Positions 57,879 through 64,000 of a stretch of DNA of 64,000 nucleotides are shown here, one piece after another (position 1 is the first letter of the stretch; each line of letters begins with the position of its first letter). The notes beneath the pieces were generated by a model. The model was not told the DNA's origin. It ran no database searches and worked only from the letters and a program-made list of their open reading frames with translations. Both the position numbers and the translations under genes were made by a program. This DNA comes from an uncultured Campylobacter sp. (lineage in GTDB: Bacteria; Campylobacterota; Campylobacteria; Campylobacterales; Campylobacteraceae). The stretch lies in NCBI RefSeq assembly GCF_937997535.1, contig NZ_CALKTT010000093.1, positions 1-64,000 on the forward strand, written 5' to 3'.

Positions 57879-57884
57879 TAATAT
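57879..57884 (+). promoter_or_regulatory. -10 box of cadF
   Basis: TAATAT preceded by TATGG after a T/A-rich stretch, 31 bases before the cadF start. Confidence 0.5.
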
Positions 57885-57915
57885 CGAATTACAACTTTAT
57901 TTGAAAGGATGTTTA

Positions 57916-58938
57916 ATGAAGAAAGTTCTACTTGCATTAAGCTTATGTGCATCTAGTGCGTTGCTCGCTAGCGATGCTGATTATCACTGGGAGATTACCC
58001 CTACTGTTGGCGGAATGACTCATGAGGGAAATATGGATTTGGATTCGAATTTTATGTTCGGTCTACGCCTTGCTAAAAACCTACAGAATTCATTCATCGA
58101 TCAATTAGAGGCAGGTTTCGATTACTCTCGTCATATCGGGGTAGAGGATCTAGCTTACAGAGCCGGCAATGCTAAGCCTAGCGCTAGATACTACCACATC
58201 AATGCTGTAAAAGACTTGGTAAATTTCACCGATAATTTCAAATTATACGGCTTACTAGGTCTTGGCTATATGGATTACACTAAAGACGTTTACAACGATG
58301 GTGATCAAGATAGCGGCTTCGGTCAATACGGCTTGGGTCTAAAATACTACATTACCGACAATTTCGCTACAAAACTTGAAGCACGCGATGCTATCAGATT
58401 TGACGACGGCAACCACGTATTGTTCTATACTCTAGGCTTTGCAGTTGATTTTGGCAAGAGATATGCTGATGCAGCTCCAGCTGCCGCTCCGGCTCCTACA
58501 GGCTGCAAAGACGCAGATAACGACGGCGTATGCGATAATGTCGATAGATGCCCAGGCACACCTGCTGACGTAGTTGTTGATGAATATGGCTGCGAGAAAG
58601 TTATTAGATTAAATTTGGCCGTAAATTTCGCTACAGATAGCTCAAAAATTTCTCCTGAGTTTATGAACCAGATCAAAAATGTAAGCGACGTGCTAGTAGC
58701 TCACCCTGATTACAAAGTAATCCTAGAGGGTCACACCGATAGCACAGGCTCGAATGCATATAATCAAAAGCTTTCCGAGCGCAGAGCTGCTGCAGTTGGA
58801 GGTGCGCTTAAGAGCTTCGGCGTAGATGCTAGCAGAATCACCACTGTAGGATACGGCGAGACTAAGCCTATCGCTACAAACGCTACTAAAGCAGGCCGCG
58901 CTCAAAATAGACGCGTAGATGCTAAATTTAGAAAATAA
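57916..58938 (+). CDS. cadF: CadF-like OmpA-family outer-membrane protein
   Basis: A 340-residue outer-membrane protein: signal peptide about 1-18, an eight-strand beta-barrel (about 20-185), a short Ala/Pro hinge (AAPAAAPAP), a thrombospondin-type-3-like calcium repeat (CKDADNDGVCDNVDRCPGTP), and an OmpA C-terminal peptidoglycan-binding domain with GHTDSTGSNAYNQKLSERRA. It has the place and layout of C. jejuni CadF, a fibronectin-binding adhesin, but the FRLS binding tetrapeptide was not found. It is lower in RAATTY words than its surroundings and codon choice looks like a highly expressed gene. ATG at 57916 follows AAAGGATGTTT. Confidence 0.88.
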   Translation: MKKVLLALSLCASSALLASDADYHWEITPTVGGMTHEGNMDLDSNFMFGLRLAKNLQNSFIDQLEAGFDYSRHIGVEDLAYRAGNAKPSARYYHINAVKDLVNFTDNFKLYGLLGLGYMDYTKDVYNDGDQDSGFGQYGLGLKYYITDNFATKLEARDAIRFDDGNHVLFYTLGFAVDFGKRYADAAPAAAPAPTGCKDADNDGVCDNVDRCPGTPADVVVDEYGCEKVIRLNLAVNFATDSSKISPEFMNQIKNVSDVLVAHPDYKVILEGHTDSTGSNAYNQKLSERRAAAVGGALKSFGVDASRITTVGYGETKPIATNATKAGRAQNRRVDAKFRK

Positions 58939-58956
58939 TCTTTTCTAGATCCACAT

Positions 58957-58983
58957 AAGCGGGGCTTCGGCTCCGCTTTTTTT
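58957..58983 (+). terminator. Intrinsic terminator after cadF
   Basis: AAGCGGGGC and GCTCCGCTT pair (one G-T) around TTCG, followed by seven or more T. Confidence 0.92.
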
Positions 58984-59004
58984 ATATCCAAATTAAATTT
59001 TAAA

Positions 59005-60063
59005 ATGTCAAAATTCCAAACCACTCTGCTTTTTGATCTCGATGGTACGCTCATAGACTCCACGCCCGCGATATTAGATGGTTTTCATTATGCATTTGCG
59101 CATTTGGGCGCTGCAGAGCCTAGCGATGAAGCGATTAAAAAGCTTATCGGGCATCCGTTAGAGGTGATGTTTGAGCGTCTAGGTATGACGCGCGATGTGC
59201 AGAATTTCGTGCTCGCTTATAAGCAACGATACGCGCAGATATTTTTGGATCAGACCGTTCTGCTAAGCGGTGCGTTCGAGGCGGTTCGCACGGCGAGCGA
59301 GTTTGCAAATTTAGGCGTCGTGACGACCAAGACGTCGAAATTTTCTAAAATTTTATTGCAGCATCTGGGTATCGCGGAATTTTTCGGCACCATCGTCGGA
59401 CGAGAGGATGTGAAAAATCCCAAACCAAGCGCCGAACCGATCTTAAAGGCGCTCGAAAATTTAGGAATTTGTGGCGTGACCGCTAGCAAAAGCCCGCATG
59501 CGGCTTGCGGTAAAACTCACGACGCGACTGCCGATGAAAACACAAGCGCTGCTAGCAGGAGCGCGATTTTGAGTGAAATTTTAGCGCCTGATTTAAAGAG
59601 CCTTCCTGCGCTTGATCCTGATCCTAGCAAAGTTTACGAGCAAAATTTAAGCAGCATCGCGAGTCAAAATTCTGATAGGATTTCGTTTAGAAATTTAAGC
59701 AAAGCAAAGAGCAATAGACATGAGGCTGGCGATAAGAGCCAAAAGAGCGGTATCGGCATCGAGAGCGAGAGCGATAAAGGCGGAGCGCGCGGCAGTAAAA
59801 TTTATGATGCACATGAGCTAAATTCCACTCCTTGTTATGACAAAATTTGCAGTGACGAAATCCTGTCTTCTGTTAGCCAAAATATCTTTATGATCGGTGA
59901 TACGTCGCTTGACGCCATCGCGGCAAAGTCGGCAGCGGTGCGAAGCGTGGGCGTAAGCTGCGGCTACGGCAGTGCCTCGGAACTACGGGCGCATTTCGAG
60001 TTCGTATGCGCGGACGCAAAAGAGGCGGTTGAGCTGATACGCGAAATTTCATCGAAATTTTAG
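59005..60063 (+). CDS. gph: HAD-family phosphatase (Gph-like) with a large internal insert
   Basis: A 352-residue HAD hydrolase of the phosphoglycolate-phosphatase type. Motif I LLFDLDGTLIDSTPAI (about 9-24), motif II VVTTKTSKF (about 109), motif III NPKPSAEPILKAL (about 138-150), and motif IV FMIGDTSLDAIAAKSAA (about 296-312). Normal members have about 210-220 residues. The excess is a hydrophilic block of about 140 residues (155-294) between motifs III and IV, rich in Ser, Lys, Asp and Asn, with eight RAATTY hexamers. The catalytic core is intact around it. Confidence 0.88.
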   Translation: MSKFQTTLLFDLDGTLIDSTPAILDGFHYAFAHLGAAEPSDEAIKKLIGHPLEVMFERLGMTRDVQNFVLAYKQRYAQIFLDQTVLLSGAFEAVRTASEFANLGVVTTKTSKFSKILLQHLGIAEFFGTIVGREDVKNPKPSAEPILKALENLGICGVTASKSPHAACGKTHDATADENTSAASRSAILSEILAPDLKSLPALDPDPSKVYEQNLSSIASQNSDRISFRNLSKAKSNRHEAGDKSQKSGIGIESESDKGGARGSKIYDAHELNSTPCYDKICSDEILSSVSQNIFMIGDTSLDAIAAKSAAVRSVGVSCGYGSASELRAHFEFVCADAKEAVELIREISSKF

Positions 60064-60958
60064 GCGTGACGGAGCGAAATTTTACCTAGTTTTGATGCGC
60101 TATTTTTACAAATATTTAAGCGAATTCGCGCTCGAAATTTAAAATTTCCAATTAATTTTTGCGTTTTAAACAGCGCGCGATATAAAATTTGTCCGCGCTA
60201 TTTAGCTGGGGAGCAAGGTGCTTTCTAGGTGTTCAAACGATAGGCGGAGTTAATTCCGCATATTTCTGCTCTGGTCTAGCAATAGCCTATGCCGTATCAA
60301 CTATGTATGAGAGATTTCACTCTGTTCGTCGTGCTTGATCTGATTTGTCGAATGTTCAGTATTAAAAATGCATGGGGAAATCTTGCCGCAGTCAAATTTT
60401 ACGCAATTTCATAATGTCTTTTGAGCCCGTAAAGGGCTTTTGTAAGAAATTTTATGTGAGCTTCGCACTCAAATTTTGGCTTTGATTTTAGTTTAGACCC
60501 CGCCTAATCGCGATAAATTCTTATGCTTCGTCTGATGTGAGTATTTGGCGGACTTATTGCGCAACCTTGTCGTAAGCCTATTTGACGCTTATTTTGAGCG
60601 CCGTATTCGGGTTTTGTTGCAATTATGCTCGCTGCGGATTTTCGGTTTGATTTATAGCATTTAAGGCCGCGCCCGCCCAGCGAGCACTAAACATATATGT
60701 TTTGAAGACAGGCTTATATGCTAAAATTTTATCCTGCGACAAACAGCTCGCGAAGGCGTAAATATAGGATAAACTAGCCAAATTTTAAAATTTAGCTCCG
60801 CGGCGAGCAGCCATATTCTTTTATCGGAGCCTATGAAAGCAGCGTTAGCTTTTACGTTTTAATTTTATTGTTTAGGCGCAGCAGGGCTTTAAATTTAATT
60901 AAAATTTTGCAAAATTTTAAAATTCCGCCCGCTCTTATGCTTTTTTAAAGCAAAATTC
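60064..60958. other. 895-bp spacer without a supported gene
   Basis: No credible frame. The composition is mixed and there are stretches that look like decayed coding sequence, but no family is recognised. It contains many AAATTT words near both ends and fewer in the middle (60240-60420). Confidence 0.55.
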
Positions 60959-60966
60959 TATAAAAT
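60959..60966 (+). promoter_or_regulatory. -10 region of tRNA-Gln
   Basis: TATAAAAT 13 bases before the tRNA 5' end; no clear -35 box. Confidence 0.5.
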
Positions 60967-60979
60967 ACCGCTTTCGCAA

Positions 60980-61053
60980 TGGGCTATCGTCTAATGGCAG
61001 GACAACAAACTCTGGATTTGTGAATATAGGTTCGACCCCTATTAGCCCATCCA
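60980..61053 (+). tRNA. tRNA-Gln, anticodon CUG
   Basis: A complete cloverleaf with encoded CCA: acceptor TGGGCTA with TAGCCCA, anticodon arm ACAAA-CTCTGGA-TTTGT (anticodon CTG), T arm TATAGG-type stem with TTCGACC. It reads CAG. It stands alone with its own promoter. Bases 61054-61219 after it hold nothing recognisable. Confidence 0.95.
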
Positions 61054-61219
61054 CTTAAATTTTTAATCCCTTTTATCATAGCTAGCGTTTGAAATTAATT
61101 TGCGCGTCATTTTTGCAGATCATGGCAGCATTTGCCGGCTAAAGCAAATTGCGTTGAGCCATAAAATATGCAAAATTTTAGCGAACTAATAAGTAAGTTT
61201 GCCGCTTTGAAGCGGCGGA

Positions 61220-61681
61220 TTATTTGATTTTTTCTTTGCCTTTGTAAGTGGCGATGCTTTGATACGAGCCATCCTTTTTAAACGCTACCACATCATAGAC
61301 CTCGGGCTGTGAGCCTTGCTCCATACCTGGCGCTTCTAGCGGCATGCCAGGCACTGCTATGCCGATGACGTCTTTAGGCTTATTTTTTAGTAGCGTGCGG
61401 ATCTCACCTGCTGGCATATGCCCTTCGACTACATACCCATCTATGATCGCGGTGTGGCAGCTAGCGAGCTCCAGCGGAAGTTTGAGCTCATTCTTCTTCT
61501 GAATAAGCGGCTCGTCAGCCAGCGAAATCATCTCGACTTCAAATCCGTTTTGCTCCATGTATTTTGCCCAGTTGTGACAACAGCCGCAGCTCTCGCCGTG
61601 ATATACCTTGACGTGTTCGCCCGCCGCGACATAGCTTCCTAATGCCGCTAAAAGCGCACCTGCAAATAAAATTTTCTTCAT
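61220..61681 (-). CDS. DUF411 periplasmic metal-binding-like protein
   Basis: A 153-residue protein with a signal peptide (about 1-20) and the DUF411 pattern: KVYHGESCGCCHNWAKYME (CGCC near residue 32), ELASCHTAIIDGYVVEGHMPAGEI and IGIAVPGMPLEAPGMEQG. Family members often lie with copper-resistance genes and a role in copper handling has been suggested; no such gene is adjacent here. The ATG follows GGAGTAAAAT. Single-gene unit on the minus strand. Confidence 0.9.
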   Translation of the reverse strand: MKKILFAGALLAALGSYVAAGEHVKVYHGESCGCCHNWAKYMEQNGFEVEMISLADEPLIQKKNELKLPLELASCHTAIIDGYVVEGHMPAGEIRTLLKNKPKDVIGIAVPGMPLEAPGMEQGSQPEVYDVVAFKKDGSYQSIATYKGKEKIK

Positions 61682-61840
61682 ATTTTACTCCAGTGATTAA
61701 AAGTCCTCGATTATACAATACGAATAGTAAATTTTTAAGAGTGAACCGTAGGATTTTAAGATTAGATTTGACGAAGCAGACCCGCTCGTAAGCCGAAATT
61801 TTACGAAATTTTAAAATTTCGGCGTCGCGGATAAGCTTAG

Positions 61841-62269
61841 TTATAGGCACTGAGAGAGTGCTGATTTGATAGCGGATTTTGATACGTAGCCTTCCGAGTC
61901 GCTGGTAAGTGATACGTCGCAGCCCGGCTTATAGTTTTTCCAGGTGTAGATATTACCATTGTCTTCGGTTGTTTTGATGGAGTCTGGCTGTTTATTCCAT
62001 GCAGAAATTACTTGATTGATATGAAATGCATCGCTGCGGTCTTTCGGCGCATTAGTCATACCTGTGCTATCGGGCAAGGTCGTTTCGACCATATCAGTGG
62101 TGCCTGCGGTGGAGACCTCTTGGACTTTATCATTTACGCCGCCGATATTTGTTTTGCTGCTTTGGGATTTTGTTTGATTGCGTACTCCGCTTGGTTCGTT
62201 GGATATATTCCAGTTGGAACAACCGATAAAAAATACCGCTGCTATGAGCGCAGCTATTAAATTTCTCAT
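61841..62269 (-). CDS. Small putative lipoprotein of unknown function
   Basis: A 142-residue protein with signal peptide and lipobox FFIGC (Cys17 region). The mature N-terminal half is a Ser/Thr/Asn-rich linker; the last 60 residues (DAFHINQVISAWNKQPDSI and on) look folded, with two cysteines (PGCDVS and the penultimate residue) that could pair. The frame opens at a TTG at 62284, which is itself in the ribosome site AAGGAG of the ATG at 62269. No function assigned. Confidence 0.75.
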   Translation of the reverse strand: MRNLIAALIAAVFFIGCSNWNISNEPSGVRNQTKSQSSKTNIGGVNDKVQEVSTAGTTDMVETTLPDSTGMTNAPKDRSDAFHINQVISAWNKQPDSIKTTEDNGNIYTWKNYKPGCDVSLTSDSEGYVSKSAIKSALSQCL

Positions 62270-62403
62270 AAAATTCTCCTTCAAAAATTTCGTTGCGATA
62301 GTAGCACATTTATCTTTAGTTTAAAATAAATCCGAGCCCTTGAAATTTGAAATTTCGCAGGAATTTTGCGAGGCGTTTCAGTAGGAATTTATAAAATTTG
62401 AGA

Positions 62404-62409
62404 TAATAT
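62404..62409 (+). promoter_or_regulatory. Putative -10 box of rplU-rpmA
   Basis: TAATAT in the context GAGATAATATTGCAACC, about 80 bases before rplU, leaving a long leader. Other Campylobacter promoters in the window have the same TAT(A)AT..GCAACC shape (compare rpmE). Confidence 0.5.
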
Positions 62410-62489
62410 TGCAACCTTTCATACCAAACGGGCTTTTAAATTTTGCACGGCAAATGCCTTTTTGGCTACCAAATTTTAAAGGATTTTTG

Positions 62490-62798
62490 ATGTATGCTAT
62501 CATCAAACACGGCGGCAAGCAGTATAAGGTCGAAGAGGGTAACTACCTAAATTTAGACCATTTTAATGCAGAGCCGAAAGCAAAGCTCGAGCTTAGCGAA
62601 GTTTTAGCGCTAAACGACGGCGAGTTAAAGGTAGGAGCACCGTTTGTAAAGGGTGCCAAGGTGGTTTTGGAGGTCGTTTGCGAGGGCAAGGATAAAAAAG
62701 TCGTTATCTTCAAAAAACGCAGACGCAAAGATTCAAAAGTAAAACGCGGCTTCAGACGCCAATACACCCGTGTCAAAGTCGTTTCGATTAACGCATAA
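62490..62798 (+). CDS. rplU: 50S ribosomal protein L21
   Basis: A 102-residue large-subunit protein: [20 protein letters not shown] at the start and [21 protein letters not shown] near the end, the L21 signature. The frame is open from 62409, but L21 always begins at MYA(I/V)I, so the ATG at 62490 is the start; AAAGGATTTTTG lies before it. It heads rplU-rpmA-obgE. Confidence 0.97.
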   Translation: MYAIIKHGGKQYKVEEGNYLNLDHFNAEPKAKLELSEVLALNDGELKVGAPFVKGAKVVLEVVCEGKDKKVVIFKKRRRKDSKVKRGFRRQYTRVKVVSINA

Positions 62799-62808
62799 AG
62801 GATAGGAA

Positions 62809-63066
62809 ATGGCACACAAAAAAGGTCAAGGCTCAACCCAAAATAATAGAGATAGTATCGGACGCCGCTTGGGCGTTAAAAAATTCGGCGGCGAGTTCGT
62901 TCGCGCGGGCAACATCATCATCCGCCAACGAGGCACTGCGACGCACCCGGGCTGCAACGTAGGCATGGGTAGTGATCACACGATTTTCGCGCTGATCGAC
63001 GGCGTCGTAAAATTTGAGCGAAAAGATAAAAACCGCAAAAAAGTATCGGTTTATCCCGCTGCGTAA
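62809..63066 (+). CDS. rpmA: 50S ribosomal protein L27
   Basis: An 85-residue large-subunit protein whose N-terminus reaches the peptidyl-transferase centre. [20 protein letters not shown] and [22 protein letters not shown] are the family pattern. The start is the short MAHKKG form without the N-terminal cleavage extension known in Firmicutes. A terminator follows, before obgE. Confidence 0.98.
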   Translation: MAHKKGQGSTQNNRDSIGRRLGVKKFGGEFVRAGNIIIRQRGTATHPGCNVGMGSDHTIFALIDGVVKFERKDKNRKKVSVYPAA

Positions 63067-63084
63067 TTACCGCTAAAATCTTCG

Positions 63085-63104
63085 GGGGCGCAAGCCCCTC
63101 TTTT
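63085..63104 (+). terminator. Intrinsic terminator after rpmA
   Basis: GGGGC and GCCCC around a GCAA tetraloop, followed by TCTTTT. obgE has a separate promoter downstream. Confidence 0.8.
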
Positions 63105-63145
63105 AAAATTTCATCCGTTTAAAAAATATCTTCAACTCATTTGGC

Positions 63146-63151
63146 TATAAT
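63146..63151 (+). promoter_or_regulatory. -10 box of obgE
   Basis: TATAAT in GGCTATAATTGCC, 25 bases before the start codon. Confidence 0.6.
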
Positions 63152-63176
63152 TGCCGTTTTAAATTTAAGGATAGCT

Positions 63177-64000
63177 ATGTTCATAGACAGCGTAAAATTT
63201 AGTGTCAAATCAGGGGACGGCGGCGCGGGCTGCGTCAGCTTCCGCCGCGAAAAATTCGTCATCTCAGGCGGTCCCGACGGCGGCGACGGCGGCGACGGCG
63301 GCGACGTGTATTTTAGGGTCGATAAAAACTCCCACACCCTCTCATCCTACAAGGGCAAGCGTGAGTTTAAAGCGCAAAACGGCGCGCCCGGCGAGGGTCG
63401 CAAAAAGACGGGCAAAAGTGGCGAGGATCTCTATCTTATCGTGCCTCCGGGCACCAGCGTTTACGACGAGGATAGCGGCGAGCTGGTGCTTGATATGCTA
63501 AACGACGGCGAAACGAAGCTGTTTTTAAAAGGTGGCAAGGGCGGGCTTGGCAACGTGCATTTTAAAAGCTCGATCAATCAAGCCCCAGAATACGCGCAAA
63601 AAGGCTTAGAGGGGCAGACGCGAGAGGTGCGGTTGGAGCTTAAACTCATCGCCGACGTGGGGCTCGTGGGCTTTCCAAACGTCGGTAAAAGCACGCTAAT
63701 CTCGACCGTCTCAAACGCCAAACCACAGATAGCAAACTACGAGTTTACCACTCTCACGCCAAAGCTCGGCCTAGTCGAGGTCGACGAATATAGCGGCTTT
63801 GTGATGGCCGATATCCCAGGCATCATCGAGGGGGCGAGTGACGGACGCGGGCTTGGCGTGCAGTTTTTAAAACACGTCGAGCGCACGAAAATTTTGCTTT
63901 TTATGCTAGATCTTGCGAACTACCGCAGCCTTGAGGAGCAGTTTGACGCGCTGCGGGCCGAGACGGCGAAATTTTCAGAGGGGCTTGCGAAAAGAGACTA
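63177..64000 (+). CDS. obgE: Obg-family GTPase, truncated by the window end
   Basis: ObgE/CgtA is an essential ribosome-assembly and stress GTPase. From the ATG at 63177 the frame is open to the last base (about 274 residues visible). The Gly-rich Obg domain (about 1-158) has [16 protein letters not shown] and [16 protein letters not shown]. The G domain has G1 GFPNVGKST (about 165), G2 region NYEFTTLTP and G3 [11 protein letters not shown]. The G4 motif and C-terminal domain lie beyond the window. ATAGCT is a weak leader; AAGGATAGCT contains the ribosome site. Confidence 0.96.
   Translation, partial: MFIDSVKFSVKSGDGGAGCVSFRREKFVISGGPDGGDGGDGGDVYFRVDKNSHTLSSYKGKREFKAQNGAPGEGRKKTGKSGEDLYLIVPPGTSVYDEDSGELVLDMLNDGETKLFLKGGKGGLGNVHFKSSINQAPEYAQKGLEGQTREVRLELKLIADVGLVGFPNVGKSTLISTVSNAKPQIANYEFTTLTPKLGLVEVDEYSGFVMADIPGIIEGASDGRGLGVQFLKHVERTKILLFMLDLANYRSLEEQFDALRAETAKFSEGLAKRD

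Noticed and set aside
57916..58938. Proof of fibronectin binding by CadF
   Set aside because: The FRLS tetrapeptide of C. jejuni CadF was not found, so the adhesin role is only inferred from position and layout.
60064..60979. Decayed prophage or insertion sequence
   Set aside because: No transposase, integrase or terminal repeat could be recognised; left as an unassigned spacer.

Overview
The window is a stretch of a Campylobacter-type (Epsilonproteobacteria) chromosome with fairly high GC for that group, as in C. gracilis, C. rectus or C. showae; the species is an inference. The signs are a 14-gene nuo operon in which nuoE and nuoF are replaced by short unrelated-looking genes, UbiA-family prenyltransferase mqnP (futalosine menaquinone pathway), a cadF-like OmpA protein next to rplM-rpsI and addAB, extended TATAAT promoters without clear -35 boxes, and a gene order that, from memory, matches several C. 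jejuni blocks (miaA to trxB; addB-addA-rplM-rpsI-cadF-gph; vacJ/mlaA-mlaC-RND; modA-TOBE-modB-modC; hisZ-purA-DUF507-carA).

Layout. 0.17-14.8 kb: nuoABCD, NuoE/F replacements, nuoGHIJKLMN, tightly overlapping, one complex I transcript. 14.8-16.7 kb: an AT-rich OLD-family ATPase-TOPRIM nuclease, apparently inserted. 16.75-31.2 kb: miaA (minus), then a plus-strand run of mqnP, moaA, queE, queD, rRNA/tRNA modification genes, rpmE, a RodZ-like membrane protein, an aminotransferase, hom, trxA and trxB. 31.4-36.6 kb (minus strand): a lipoprotein with a G10 tract in its promoter, tRNA-Sec, an RND exporter, mlaC and mlaA. 36.7-41.3 kb: molybdate regulator and uptake genes, with a 979-bp gap before modB. 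41.3-49.3 kb: a large PAS-GGDEF-EAL protein coupled to hisZ and purA, then DUF507 and carA. 50.1-60.1 kb: orphan response regulator, addB-addA, rplM-rpsI, cadF, gph. 61-64 kb: tRNA-Gln(CUG), a DUF411 protein, a small lipoprotein, rplU-rpmA-obgE (cut by the window end).

The most striking signal is not a gene. The hexamer RAATTY (AAATTT, GAATTC, AAATTC, GAATTT) is extremely dense in spacers and in low-complexity Asn/Ser-rich segments that sit in frame inside otherwise conserved housekeeping proteins (NuoG, NuoI, NuoN, QueE, the RND exporter, AddB, Gph). In C. jejuni RAATTY is the methylation motif that marks DNA for natural transformation, so these inserts may be uptake-motif-rich sequence tolerated or selected inside genes. 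That link is a hypothesis. No CRISPR array, insertion sequence or prophage was seen.
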